Source: JBGPQJ01 sp963709295 (lineage in GTDB: Bacteria > Chloroflexota > Anaerolineae > Anaerolineales > Villigracilaceae). From it: 64,000 nucleotides of DNA. A model generated the notes under the pieces. The model was given only the letters and a program-made list of their open reading frames with translations. It did not search any database and was not told the origin of the DNA. The position numbers and the translations under genes were made by a program. The DNA is taken from positions 62,001 through 126,000 of the forward strand of contig CAVPVW010000003.1 in the NCBI GenBank assembly GCA_963709295.1, read 5' to 3'. Positions 1 to 9,281 of the stretch are shown here, piece by piece (the first letter of the stretch is position 1; every line of letters starts with the position of its first letter).

Positions 1-725
1 ATATCCAACATCATCCAACCATCTCCCATTCTTTCAATAACGATATCCCTCGGGATTGGAGTGACATCCAGGAGACGATATGAGATCAGACCGAAAGAGA
101 GCGACATACCCATCAGTGTGAAGCCAATCAGTAACGTGATGGTAGGGGTTGTTGGAGGTGTGACTGATAAACTGATCAGGCTGGCCGGGAGAATAAACAC
201 GGCGCCTGCAAGAACCATGCCTGATTGCAGGCGGTGGGGAAGAGGACCATGCATGAACGTTTTGATTATGACGTAAGCTGCCGATGCAACCAATGCGTTA
301 TAGTAAACAAGGTTGATCCAATACCAGGCTCCTGGGAGAATCCCGGTGGCAGTTGAGTAGAAAATCAGATGTGAGTTTGAATTCGATATGAGAACGAGGA
401 ATGAAATGAGCGGTTCAAAAACTAAGATTAGCTCATTGCGTTTCGTGAACCATGTTGTCCGGTTTGAAAATTCCAGAGAAAAGCAAAAGAAAAGCGTTGC
501 TGCTATTGATGCGAATAATTGCGAAAGCCCTGCCAGGTAAATCGTATGTTCAAGAAATCTATCTGTATAGAAGACGCCTGCGAATGCCCATAGGGCTAAC
601 GTCACACCAAAGAAAAAAAGGTATCTGGCTCCATGGGTGCTTCGTCGTCGAAAAGCCATCGTGGTGAGGACTATGGATGTTCCACTCGCCAGGATAAAAA
701 TGACCCAATTGGAAGGTATGTTCAT
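1..725 (-). CDS. 7TM sensor protein, N-terminal part (probable histidine kinase), cut by window edge
   Basis: The frame is open from an ATG at 725 to the window edge, so the C-terminal signalling part lies outside. The visible 241 residues hold about seven hydrophobic segments with short loops, then SYRLLDVTPIPRDIVIERM and a GDGWMMLD stretch that looks like the start of a PAS domain. This arrangement matches the 7TM sensor region found at the N terminus of many Chloroflexota histidine kinases and diguanylate cyclases. A purine-rich GGGGGAAAG lies about 7 nt before the ATG and supports this start. Which output domain follows cannot be seen; kinase is the most common partner, so that part is inference. 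Confidence 0.75.
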   Translation of the reverse strand, partial: MNIPSNWVIFILASGTSIVLTTMAFRRRSTHGARYLFFFGVTLALWAFAGVFYTDRFLEHTIYLAGLSQLFASIAATLFFCFSLEFSNRTTWFTKRNELILVFEPLISFLVLISNSNSHLIFYSTATGILPGAWYWINLVYYNALVASAAYVIIKTFMHGPLPHRLQSGMVLAGAVFILPASLISLSVTPPTTPTITLLIGFTLMGMSLSFGLISYRLLDVTPIPRDIVIERMGDGWMMLD

Positions 726-872
726 TCGTTTCTTTCCCCCACATTCACAGCCAATTATCGGATAGCTCGGTAGTCCAAGAAGCGCATAGTACTTAAACTG
801 TGAAATAATTGTAATTACATTGCAATCTGTAATAATTATACACAAAAATCGTTTCCGCGCAATAGGGAAAAA

Positions 873-907
873 GAAAACACCAGGCTAAAGATCAGTCTGG
901 TGTTTTC
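873..907 (-). terminator. Intrinsic terminator after the TPR gene
   Basis: A perfect 11-bp inverted repeat (GAAAACACCAG / CTGGTGTTTTC, 13-nt loop) lies 35 nt beyond the TPR gene stop. Read on the minus strand it runs into TTTTCTTTTT, so it fits termination of that gene. Confidence 0.8.
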
Positions 908-942
908 ATGGTCGGATCAAATAAAAAAGCCGAAAATATGTT

Positions 943-1116
943 CTAATCTGAGCTCTCGAGTGCTTTCAAGATGGAAATGGTCTCAGGATCGTCAGGAGAA
1001 ATCAAGAGGGCTTTTTTGATGGCTTTCCTGGCATCATTGGGCCGGTTCATCCTGGAATACACTTTTCCGGTTTTCGTCCAAATCTCCGGATCCTCATCAT
1101 TAAGACGCGACGCTTT
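943..1116 (-). CDS. TPR protein, C-terminal part (after frame change)
   Basis: This stretch continues the TPR protein encoded upstream but in the +1 frame. Its residues (KASRLNDEDPEIWTKTGKVY, then PNDARKAIKKALLISPDDPE) form the next helix pairs of the same repeat series and end in a normal stop. Removing one base from the TTTTAAAA run at 1114-1121 joins the two frames as ...RAYFKASRLNDEDPE. It is not a separate gene and has no start signal of its own. Confidence 0.7.
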   Translation of the reverse strand, partial: KASRLNDEDPEIWTKTGKVYSRMNRPNDARKAIKKALLISPDDPETISILKALESSD

Positions 1117-2272
1117 TAAAATAGGCGCGAAGAGCTTCCTTATCCCTTTTTTGCTCGAACTGGATATCTCCCAGGCTGACCCAGTATTGTGCGACCTTCG
1201 GCTCAAGACGCGCTGCAGTCTGGTAGCATTCCTTTGAATCTTCGTATCGGCCAAGCTGACGATAAATATCTCCTAATATGGAGTAGGCCATCGTATTTTT
1301 GGGTTTTAATTCAATTGATTTTTTGCAAACATCGATAGCTTTGTGATTCTCCCCCTGGTCGTTATAGAGAATGGCAAGGTTATTCCAGGTATATGTGCCG
1401 TAAGGGTTAAGGTCGACTGCCTTCAGATAAGATGATTCGGCTTCCTTCAGCTTTTTCAGACTGTGGAGAACCAACCCTTTCCCGGACCAAAACTGTGCTT
1501 CGGAGACCGGATCATGCATCCCTGATACCAGATTTAATCCCTCGTTTAAATAGTTGAGTGATTTTTCAAACTCGTCTTTGGACCAATAATAAGATGCCAA
1601 TGTGTATAAAAGATCCGAGCGGGATGCAGCTGACTCGGCTCCAGCAGGGAGGTCGGCAAGCATCGATTCTCGTAGTTGGATTTTCTCGTCGACACCACTG
1701 GTTAGATCAGAAGTTTTCCACCCGTCCCATGAAAGTTGCCTGTCCACTTTTCGATTATTGATATCCTTTGGAGCATCCATAAGTTCGATCACCCTGTGCC
1801 TGAATGCCCAAAAGTCCGGGGCTTGGCGAGGGAGATGAACTGCCTCACTTCTCGTCAGCCATAGGACAACTCTCATTTGGTTGTCGACGAAAAACTCGCG
1901 CCTCATATTGAGAGCACGGTAGGCGTTATTGCCACCTTTCCCGCCGCCCCACTTCAATCCGGTAATAAAATAAACGGTCCGTTCGTGGTCCGGGTTTTGG
2001 ACCAGGATCATGGGCACATCAAATAATTTTTCATCGATATGAAAGTGAAGAACTTCCTGGCCGAGAGAAGTTAATCTCGATTCCAGTTTTTTTGCAACAT
2101 CTTTTCGAGTGTATTCAGATTCGTAAACGGCAATCAAAATTGACGGGCGATCCCATTTGATCGCCAATTCGAGCTCGTCAAACAGAATATCCTCCCGCTC
2201 CTCGAGTGATTCGCGTAGGTCCATTTGCGGTTGCGTTGAGTCCTGAGACTTGTTCATCTTATTGTTAGGCAA
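1100..2272 (-). CDS. TPR-repeat protein with an uncharacterised N-terminal domain, main part
   Basis: The first ~190 residues form a compact alpha/beta region (ILIAVYESEYTRKDVAKKLE; ALNMRREFF; VVLWLTRSEAVHLPRQAPDF; WAFRHRVIELMD). A similar region precedes TPR or AAA modules in large Chloroflexota and cyanobacterial proteins; its function is not known to me. From about residue 225 there are at least five TPR units (for example WSGKGLVLHSLKKLKEAESS and YSILGDIYRQLGRYEDSKE), so protein-protein scaffolding is likely. The frame stops early because of one extra base near 1114-1121; the repaired protein would be about 445 residues. The start may be TTG at 2272 or ATG at 2257. It is a single gene with its own terminator. 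Confidence 0.7.
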   Translation of the reverse strand: MPNNKMNKSQDSTQPQMDLRESLEEREDILFDELELAIKWDRPSILIAVYESEYTRKDVAKKLESRLTSLGQEVLHFHIDEKLFDVPMILVQNPDHERTVYFITGLKWGGGKGGNNAYRALNMRREFFVDNQMRVVLWLTRSEAVHLPRQAPDFWAFRHRVIELMDAPKDINNRKVDRQLSWDGWKTSDLTSGVDEKIQLRESMLADLPAGAESAASRSDLLYTLASYYWSKDEFEKSLNYLNEGLNLVSGMHDPVSEAQFWSGKGLVLHSLKKLKEAESSYLKAVDLNPYGTYTWNNLAILYNDQGENHKAIDVCKKSIELKPKNTMAYSILGDIYRQLGRYEDSKECYQTAARLEPKVAQYWVSLGDIQFEQKRDKEALRAYFKSVAS

Positions 2273-2396
2273 TCTCGTGATAGATCATAAGTTTATTTTC
2301 ACTATCGAATAAAATTATACATCACAGGGATATTTATCCGTTATGGTCAATAATATCCATTTAGGCCGGGGATGATTTTAAGTCAGCTGAAAAAGG

Positions 2397-3206
2397 TTGT
2401 TGTTTTCGAGATTGGACTATACTACTGAAAGGATATTTGATTGGAAAAGTATAACGCCCGATAGAAAAATCTTGATAAATCCAGGTTTTCTTGTTTTTAC
2501 CTGCAATGTTGGCAATGGCCGAGCTGACCCAGTTCGGCTTGTATCCATAATCCGGAAAAATGATTTGGATATTATTGGTTTACAAGAGTTAAATGATTCT
2601 CAGGCAAGTAATATTCAAACTGTGCTAGGGCAGGATTACCCTTATCGCGCTCTATTTCCGGGTGGATTTGCGGGAAAGGGAATAATTAGCCGTTACCCTA
2701 TTCTTGAAGCAACTCAGATCCACTTGGGACCCGAGAGACCTGATCTTGTTGTAACGCTCGATTTAGATGGAACAGAATTGTCGGTGATTTCGGCACATCC
2801 ACCTCCTCCTCGATTCCGAAAAGCATCAGTTAGTTTTGATCCACAAACTATCAAGCAAATAGAAGCCCTGGCAGCCCTGGCGATTGAACGTAAACCGGCG
2901 ATTTTGCTGGGAGATTTTAATTTTGTGCAAAGATCCAAGGAGTATCGGGTAATAAAAATCAAAGGATTAAGGGATGCATTTCATGAGTTGGGCAGGGGAT
3001 ACGGCCTCACACTCCCGAGGCGGATTGGACCATGGAGGCGGTTGCAATGGTTAAATCAACTGTTGAGGTGGATTCCACTTGTACCGATGGCTCGCGTGGA
3101 CTACATCTGGTATACAGAACCAATGAGAAGTCTGGCGTCCTGGGTTGGAGAAGATGTCGGGTCTGATCACCTTCCGGTATTGGCGAGAATGGAATTTGGT
3201 AAATAG
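2397..3206 (+). CDS. Endonuclease/exonuclease/phosphatase (EEP) family protein
   Basis: A 269-residue single-domain EEP protein. The catalytic signposts appear in order: TCNVGNG near the N terminus (metal site region), GLQEL (metal-binding Glu), GDFNF (Asp/Asn pair), VDYIW, and the C-terminal GSDHLPV (catalytic Asp-His). Members of this fold hydrolyse phosphodiester bonds in DNA, RNA or phosphoinositides; the substrate cannot be told from sequence. There is no signal peptide, so it is probably cytosolic. The start is a TTG without a strong ribosome-binding site and is uncertain. It converges on the DUF1269 gene. Confidence 0.8.
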   Translation: MLFSRLDYTTERIFDWKSITPDRKILINPGFLVFTCNVGNGRADPVRLVSIIRKNDLDIIGLQELNDSQASNIQTVLGQDYPYRALFPGGFAGKGIISRYPILEATQIHLGPERPDLVVTLDLDGTELSVISAHPPPPRFRKASVSFDPQTIKQIEALAALAIERKPAILLGDFNFVQRSKEYRVIKIKGLRDAFHELGRGYGLTLPRRIGPWRRLQWLNQLLRWIPLVPMARVDYIWYTEPMRSLASWVGEDVGSDHLPVLARMEFGK

Positions 3207-3220
3207 ATTGGATTAAAAAA

Positions 3221-3261
3221 AAGCGGTTTGGGGATGAAAATTAATCACACCCAAACCGCTT
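3221..3261 (-). terminator. Intrinsic terminator between convergent genes
   Basis: A perfect 12-bp stem AAGCGGTTTGGG / CCCAAACCGCTT with a 17-nt loop. On the minus strand it is followed by eight T residues (A-run 3215-3222), so it best serves the DUF1269 gene; the plus side lacks a T tract. Confidence 0.85.
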
Positions 3262-3274
3262 ATCAACGCCTCTC

Positions 3275-3754
3275 TTATTTTTTTAAGGCACTTTTCAATG
3301 CATCCATCTCTTCAGTCGTCAAAGTAGACTGAAGGACTTCGCCTTTGAATGGTTCCATGGCGGAAATCACCATGTTCACTCCTTGGCTGATCATCAAAAA
3401 CAAAGCTGATTTACCCGGTTCAATTTTTTGGGTCACTTCCTTGACAAATGTCTGGTCTACGTCCTTGTGAAAAAAGTGGCCAATTAAGCCGCCAGCGCCA
3501 GCGCCGATGAGAATCCCTGCCAGCGGGAAAAATACACTCGCCAGCAACAATCCCACCATTGCGCCGCCTAATGCCCCCATGGCAACTCCGCTATCCAGCT
3601 GGTTTTTCACTTCAACCTTGCCATCCTCGGATTTCGTCACTACGGCTGCGTCATCCAGTTTGACAACTCCTTCGCTCTCCAAACTCTTGATTGACATGCG
3701 TGCTTGAGTTGCTTGTTCAGATGTATCAAAGATAACAACAAGTAAATCGGACAT
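3275..3754 (-). CDS. DUF1269 family membrane-associated protein
   Basis: A 159-residue protein starting MSDLLVVIFD, the usual opening of DUF1269 proteins. A glycine-rich hydrophobic hairpin (SGVAMGALGGAMVGLLLASV; LAGILIGAGAGGLIGHFFHK) sits in the middle and is followed by a soluble tail with alternating charges. The family has no assigned biochemical role; a membrane-inserted or envelope-stress function has been suggested by its glycine-zipper-like segment. I place the start at 3754 rather than the in-frame ATG at 3769 because GGAGG lies 5 nt ahead of it. Confidence 0.8.
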   Translation of the reverse strand: MSDLLVVIFDTSEQATQARMSIKSLESEGVVKLDDAAVVTKSEDGKVEVKNQLDSGVAMGALGGAMVGLLLASVFFPLAGILIGAGAGGLIGHFFHKDVDQTFVKEVTQKIEPGKSALFLMISQGVNMVISAMEPFKGEVLQSTLTTEEMDALKSALKK

Positions 3755-4163
3755 AGGACCTCCATACATTAATCTGGATTGGTTTTATAGCTTTAATGAT
3801 AGCATGATTTTTTCCAGGATTAGCGTAAATTGATCAGAGCCACTATTCAACTGATGAAAAAACAATTTCTATCGAAAATATGCGTATAGATTGCGAATCA
3901 GATAAACTGAGTTCATTTCATGCATTTGAGGTAAAATTGATGCAGGCGTCTAGGGCTTATCGAAGGATGGAATTTACGGCTAGAAACGATTTACTGAGGT
4001 CGAGTTGTCCTAGAAACATATCGCGTAGCCACTATCTGGGTCGTACTTTTGCATGTTTTTTGTCTTTTTTTCAGTATGTGAGTGGGGCCATGGAAGTGCA
4101 ATTATTTCCGCCCATAACTATAAATCTTATTGCTTCATAAGCCTGTCAGGAAACGGAGAAATT
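3755..4163. other. Non-coding stretch between divergent genes
   Basis: About 400 bases separate the divergent DUF1269 and cellobiose phosphorylase genes. The stretch must hold both promoters. Short frames here lack start signals and homology. I see no convincing palindromic operator or riboswitch; TAAAAT at about 3931-3936 is a possible -10 for the phosphorylase, without a good -35. Confidence 0.4.
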
Positions 4164-6629
4164 ATGCGTTACGGATTCTTTGATGACACCAATAGAGAGT
4201 ATGTCATTACCCAGCCTGATACGCCTCTTCCCTGGATCAACTACCTTGGCAGTGAGGATTATTTCGGGCTGATATCCAATACGGCGGGGGGATATTCCTT
4301 TTTCAAAGATGCGCGCCTTCGTCGATTAACGCGCTACCGGTACAACAACACTCCTTTGGATAGCGGTGGACGCTATCTATACATCCGGGATAATGATGCT
4401 GCCAAAAAGGGAAAAATCAGCAGACCTTACTGGTCACCAACCTGGATGCCCACCCGTGACATTCTTGATGAGTATGAATGTCGTCACGGCCAGGGTTATA
4501 CAATAATAAAATCCAAAGCGCATAAAATCGAATCTCAGATCCGGTACTTTGTCCCTCTGGGTGAGAACCTGGAAATTTGGGAAATGACACTGACTAATCA
4601 TCGGAAATCTGTCGCCAACCTCTCCCTTTTCTCGGCAGTGGAATTTTGTCTTTGGGATGCCCACGACGATGCGACCAATTTCCAACGTAATTTGTCAACA
4701 GGTCAGGTTGAGATTGTGGATGGTGTGATCTACCACAAAACGGAATATCGCGAGCGCCGGAACCACTTTGCATTTTTCGCCTGCTCGGAAAAGCTCGATG
4801 GTTATGACACGCAAAGGGAAATTTTCCTTGGCCCCTATCGCGGTTGGGACTCGCCGGTGGTTGTGGAGAAGGGATTCTCGGGAGAATCGGTGGCATACGG
4901 TTGGCAGCCGATCGGGTCACACCATGTCAAGGTCCAGTTGAATCCCGGGCAACAGAAGAAGATTATTTTTGTCCTGGGCTACCAGGAAAACCCGAAAGAC
5001 AAGAAGTTTGATCCTGCCGATTCGCAAACCATTAATAAGAAAAAAGTCAAACCGATCATCAGTAGATATCTTCGACCTGCCAACGTCGATGAAGCGTTTG
5101 TCGCTTTGAAAAAACATTGGGACGGTTTGCTGGGCAAGATCCAGGTTACGACACCAGACGAGCATACTAATCGCATGGTAAATATTTGGAATGCATACCA
5201 GTGCATGTTGACATTCAACCTTTCCAGGTCAGCATCTTATTTTGAAAGCGGGATTGGGCGCGGGATGGGATTCAGGGACTCCAACCAGGATTTGTTGGGG
5301 TTCGTCCATATGATCCCAGATCGGGCACGCGAACGAATTCTCGATCTGGCTGCCACGCAGTTAAGAAATGGCGGGGCTTTTCATCAATATCAGCCATTAA
5401 CCAAGCAGGGGAACAATGAGGTCGGATCGGATTTTAATGATGATCCCTTGTGGTTGATTCTTGCGACCGCTGCCTACATTAAGGAATCCGGGGATTGGGC
5501 CATCCTCGAGCAGCCGGTTCGATATGAAAATGAACGTGGGACTGAAATGCCTCTCCACGAACATTTACAACGCGCGCTGCAGTACACGCTGGAAAGGCGC
5601 GGTCCGCACCATCTGCCTTTAATCGGGAGGGCGGATTGGAATGACTGCTTGAATCTGAATTGTTTTTCCGATACACCCGGTCAATCGTTTCAGACGACCA
5701 CCAACAAGGAAGGCAAGGTCGCTGAAAGTGTCATGATTGCGGGTTTGTTCATCCAGGCAGCCCGGGAAATGATGGCAATTGCAAACTATTATGAGGATGT
5801 TGATGAGGTCAAGAAACTAAAAAAGGACATCGCTTCCATGGAAGAGGCCATCTGGAAATCCGGTTGGGATGGCGCCTGGTTCCGGCGAGCTTATGACGAT
5901 TTCGGCAAAGTACTGGGGTCGAGGAAGAACAAGGAAGGCAAGATTTTTGTAGAACCTCAGGGCCTCTGCATCATGGCCGGTCTGGGGCTAAAGAATGGGA
6001 AGGCCAAAAAAGCGCTCGAATCCGTTTCTAAATATTTGGCGACACGCCATGGGATCGTGCTTCAGCAGCCGGCCTTCAGCGAATATTACCTGCACTTGGG
6101 AGAAATATCGTCCTACCCGCCCGGTTATAAGGAAAATGCCGGCATCTTCTGCCATACCAATCCCTGGATCATGATCGCTGAAACGATGCTGGGCCATGGC
6201 GATAAAGCTCATGATTATTATCTGCGGATCAATCCGTCCAATCGGGAGGAAATCAGCGGGTTGCATAAATGCGAGCCTTATGTCTATTCACAGATGATTG
6301 CCGGAAAAGATGCCCCCACTCATGGAGAAGCGAAGAATTCCTGGCTGACCGGTACGGCTGCCTGGAATTTCGTCGCGATCACGCAAGCTATTCTGGGAAT
6401 AAAACCGACATATGACGGATTGGAAATTTCTCCATGCATCCCCACCGGTTGGACAGGCTTCGATGCTGTACGAGTGTTCCGAGGTACCAGGTATGAAATT
6501 CAAGTGGTGCGTGTTGGCAAGGGTAATAGAGTCTCACTGATCGTGGAAGGTAAGCATATTAGCGGGAACGTGGTCCCGTTGCCTCGCAAGAGAACCAAGA
6601 ATATTTTCGTGAAAGTTACTATTCGATAG
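4164..6629 (+). CDS. Cellobiose phosphorylase (GH94)
   Basis: An 821-residue GH94 enzyme that should phosphorolyse cellobiose to alpha-glucose 1-phosphate and glucose in the cytosol, saving ATP during cellulose breakdown. From the opening MRYGFFDDTNREYVI to the end it follows characterised cellobiose phosphorylases: INYLGSEDYFGLISNTAGGY, YHKTEYRERR, SGIGRGMGFRDSNQDLLGF, YQPLTKQGNN and NDDPLWLI. The RADWNDCLNLNCFS block (RADWND at residues 489-494) holds the catalytic acid Asp. An extended frame runs back to 4053, but the family start and the ribosome-binding site CGGAGAA favour 4164. The second GH94 gene follows 185 nt later and may be co-transcribed. No signal peptide. Confidence 0.92.
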   Translation: MRYGFFDDTNREYVITQPDTPLPWINYLGSEDYFGLISNTAGGYSFFKDARLRRLTRYRYNNTPLDSGGRYLYIRDNDAAKKGKISRPYWSPTWMPTRDILDEYECRHGQGYTIIKSKAHKIESQIRYFVPLGENLEIWEMTLTNHRKSVANLSLFSAVEFCLWDAHDDATNFQRNLSTGQVEIVDGVIYHKTEYRERRNHFAFFACSEKLDGYDTQREIFLGPYRGWDSPVVVEKGFSGESVAYGWQPIGSHHVKVQLNPGQQKKIIFVLGYQENPKDKKFDPADSQTINKKKVKPIISRYLRPANVDEAFVALKKHWDGLLGKIQVTTPDEHTNRMVNIWNAYQCMLTFNLSRSASYFESGIGRGMGFRDSNQDLLGFVHMIPDRARERILDLAATQLRNGGAFHQYQPLTKQGNNEVGSDFNDDPLWLILATAAYIKESGDWAILEQPVRYENERGTEMPLHEHLQRALQYTLERRGPHHLPLIGRADWNDCLNLNCFSDTPGQSFQTTTNKEGKVAESVMIAGLFIQAAREMMAIANYYEDVDEVKKLKKDIASMEEAIWKSGWDGAWFRRAYDDFGKVLGSRKNKEGKIFVEPQGLCIMAGLGLKNGKAKKALESVSKYLATRHGIVLQQPAFSEYYLHLGEISSYPPGYKENAGIFCHTNPWIMIAETMLGHGDKAHDYYLRINPSNREEISGLHKCEPYVYSQMIAGKDAPTHGEAKNSWLTGTAAWNFVAITQAILGIKPTYDGLEISPCIPTGWTGFDAVRVFRGTRYEIQVVRVGKGNRVSLIVEGKHISGNVVPLPRKRTKNIFVKVTIR

Positions 6630-6814
6630 TATTGTTTCATCCAAAAAAATAATCTTGGATTCTTTGATGGCCGCATCTTTCTGGCGGCCTGCAATCTATT
6701 TCATAGAAGGTGATATGGGTTTGAAGTAAACCGTCACTATTGCGGATAGGGACAGGAAAATCCAAGTCTTTTGCTATGTTATTAATATCAAGAGACTCCT
6801 GAATGGAGCAAACT

Positions 6815-9217
6815 ATGAAATACGGCTATTTTGATGATGCCAATCGCGAATATGTCATCACTGATCCGCGCACTCCCACAAAATGGATAAATTACATTGG
6901 CACGCTTGATTTTGGCGGATTCGTTGACCATACCGGCGGGGCGTTGATCTGCAAGGGAGATCCAACATTCAACCGAATTACCAAATACATCCAACAATTG
7001 CCGTCGTCCGATTTCAAGGGTAAATCGCTCTACCTTCGCCTTCACACGGCTCTAGGCTTCACTGTCTTTTCGCCATTTTTTGTCCCAACCCTTGATCCCT
7101 TGGATATATTTGAATGTCATGTCGGACTCGGATATTCGCGCATTGTGAGCGAGGGTCATGGCCTGCGAACCGAGGCGACCATATTTATTCCAGAAGGGGC
7201 GTCGTGCGAAGTTAGACGTATTACTGTGACCAATATTTCTGATCAGCCGATGGCCATCGATGCAGTGCCGGTGGTCGAATATACTCACCCTGACGCGCTA
7301 AAGCAATTTACCAACGCAGACTGGGTTCCACAGACAATGCAATCCCGAATGGAAAGTGTAGATGGACTGACCATCCTTCTCCAATCTCCATTTATGACCA
7401 AGAATTTCAAGGTGAATTATTTTTCCGCCAGTCTGCCGGCATCTTCTTTTGAGACAGATAGAAAACGATTTCTCGGAGAAAATGAATACGGTCCATGGCG
7501 ATCTCCCCGAAGCTTGTTCGCCGGTCAACTGAGCAACAAACAAGCTGAGAGAGGGGACAACATCTCCGCCCTTATGATTCCTCTTGGAATTCTGGAACCG
7601 GGTTCAACCCGGACCTTTATCACGTTGCTTGGTCAGGAACCGTCGTTGAAAAAAATAATTCCGGTCATCCGGAAGTTCAGTAACTCGAAGAAGGTCGATT
7701 TGGCCTTGGCTGACCAGAAAAAATTCTGGGAAAAGTATTTATCATCCACCCAGGTTGAAACCCCGGATGCGTCAATGAATTCGATGATCAATATACATAA
7801 TCCGCACCAATGCTACATAACCAAGCAGTGGTCACGGTACTTATCCTATTACCAGCTTGGGTTAGGCGCGCGGGGGATAGGCGTTCGCAATTCGTCCCAG
7901 GATATATTGGGTGTGGTCTCTTCGATCCCCGATCAAAGCAGGGATTTCATCTTGACGCTTCTTTCTTTCCAAAAACGTAATGGCTCATCGATGCACAGCT
8001 ACAATCCCTTGACCCTGGAGGGCTCCTTGGGTGATTCGATTGAGATGGAGGACCGTCCGCATTATTATAGTGATGACCACCTGTGGAGTATTCTCACTGT
8101 GACATCCTATATCAAGGAGACGGGCGATTTTGAATTTTTAAATAGAAAGATTCCATTTTATGATAAGGATAAGAAAGGCAGACCCGTAGAGACTGGATCT
8201 GTGCTTGAGCACCTCGAAAGGGCAATTCGATACACGCGAAAAGATACAGGCAGGCATGGTTTGCCTTTGCTGGGGTTCGCTGACTGGAACGACACTATAA
8301 ATTTGCCGAAAGGGGCCGAATCCCTGTTTTCTGCCCATTTATATGGCAAGGCCTTGATCGAGTTCATCGGTCTTTTGGACCATCTAGGGAACAGGAAGAA
8401 GTCTTATCATCTCAAAGCTTATCAGGAAATGAAGGCATGTGTGGAAAAATCTGCCTGGGATGGTAAATGGTATGTCATGTATTTCGATGACAAGGGAAAG
8501 CCAGTGGGATCATCCAGAAATGCAAAAGGGAAAATTCATCTCAATGCACAATCCTGGGCGGTCATTTCTGGTTTTGCTTCTTCTCAACGGGCGAAGCAAG
8601 CCATGGACGCTGTAAATACACACCTAAATACGAAGTACGGGATTAAGTTATCCACACCTGGTTACAATGGATTTGACCCAAAATATGGAGGCGTAACGAC
8701 GTATCCGCCCGGCGCGAAGGAGAACGGAGGTATCTTTCTTCACCCGAATCCATGGGCGATGATTGCAGAAACAATGCTTGGAAACGGTGATCGCGCTTTT
8801 GAATACTATTCCCAGATAAACCCCGCTGATAAGAACAACATAGCAGACTTATATGAGATCGAGCCTTATGTCTATGCACAAAATATCCTGGGGGATGAGC
8901 ATCCACAATTCGGGCTGGGAAGGAATTCCTGGCTATCGGGTACAGCCTCATGGTGTTACCAGGCTGGTGTGCAATGGATACTCGGTATAAGGGCTGAGTA
9001 TGGTGGATTAAGAATTGATCCGTGTATTCCGTCAGAATGGGGTGGGTTTCAGGTCGTTCGAAAATTTCGCGGACATGAGTACGAAATCCGGGTTCATAAC
9101 CTTAAGCATGTGTCCAAAGGTGTCGCAAAAGTGAAAGTTAACGGCAAGCAGATTTCGGGAAATTTAATCCCGATTGGAAAAAAGGGGAAACAAATAGTTG
9201 ACGTCTGGTTGGGTTAG
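6815..9217 (+). CDS. GH94 family glycoside phosphorylase, second copy, specificity unassigned
   Basis: An 800-residue paralogue of the preceding phosphorylase. It keeps the family opening (MKYGYFDDANREYVITDP), the catalytic block FADWND (residues 488-493) and the C-terminal TYPPGAKENGGIFLHPNPWA. It differs from cellobiose phosphorylases where they bind the +1 sugar: NLPKGAESLF replaces NLNCFS, and the block GVRNSSQDILG replaces GFRDSNQDLLG. The sequence style is nearer to chitobiose/laminaribiose-type members, so a different disaccharide is likely, but I cannot name it. GGAG six bases before ATG 6815 decides the start over ATG 6803. Together the pair suggests intracellular use of beta-linked oligosaccharides. 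Confidence 0.85.
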   Translation: MKYGYFDDANREYVITDPRTPTKWINYIGTLDFGGFVDHTGGALICKGDPTFNRITKYIQQLPSSDFKGKSLYLRLHTALGFTVFSPFFVPTLDPLDIFECHVGLGYSRIVSEGHGLRTEATIFIPEGASCEVRRITVTNISDQPMAIDAVPVVEYTHPDALKQFTNADWVPQTMQSRMESVDGLTILLQSPFMTKNFKVNYFSASLPASSFETDRKRFLGENEYGPWRSPRSLFAGQLSNKQAERGDNISALMIPLGILEPGSTRTFITLLGQEPSLKKIIPVIRKFSNSKKVDLALADQKKFWEKYLSSTQVETPDASMNSMINIHNPHQCYITKQWSRYLSYYQLGLGARGIGVRNSSQDILGVVSSIPDQSRDFILTLLSFQKRNGSSMHSYNPLTLEGSLGDSIEMEDRPHYYSDDHLWSILTVTSYIKETGDFEFLNRKIPFYDKDKKGRPVETGSVLEHLERAIRYTRKDTGRHGLPLLGFADWNDTINLPKGAESLFSAHLYGKALIEFIGLLDHLGNRKKSYHLKAYQEMKACVEKSAWDGKWYVMYFDDKGKPVGSSRNAKGKIHLNAQSWAVISGFASSQRAKQAMDAVNTHLNTKYGIKLSTPGYNGFDPKYGGVTTYPPGAKENGGIFLHPNPWAMIAETMLGNGDRAFEYYSQINPADKNNIADLYEIEPYVYAQNILGDEHPQFGLGRNSWLSGTASWCYQAGVQWILGIRAEYGGLRIDPCIPSEWGGFQVVRKFRGHEYEIRVHNLKHVSKGVAKVKVNGKQISGNLIPIGKKGKQIVDVWLG

Positions 9218-9253
9218 AGAATTACTTGACTTAAAATAATTATGATTAGTCCG

Positions 9254-9280
9254 TTCCCCAGGATCTTTCTTGGGGAATTA
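9254..9280 (+). terminator. Possible weak terminator after the GH94 pair
   Basis: A 7-bp stem TTCCCCA / TGGGGAA (9254-9260 / 9271-9277) followed by only a mixed ATTATTT. It lies between the convergent GH94 gene and the acyltransferase. Confidence 0.4.
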
Positions 9281-9281
9281 T

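Noticed and set aside
1110..1125. Programmed frameshift in the TPR gene at T-TTT-AAA
   Set aside because: The heptamer is a classic -1 slippery site in frame, but the continuing TPR sequence lies in the +1 frame, and the -1 frame gives no TPR text. An extra base is the simpler explanation.
4053..4163. N-terminal extension of the cellobiose phosphorylase from 4053
   Set aside because: The extra 37 residues have no family match, while ATG 4164 has a ribosome-binding site and gives the exact family start.
6630..6814. Terminator between the two GH94 genes
   Set aside because: A 6-bp GGCCGC/GCGGCC stem is present near 6668-6690 but has no T tract, so I do not call it.
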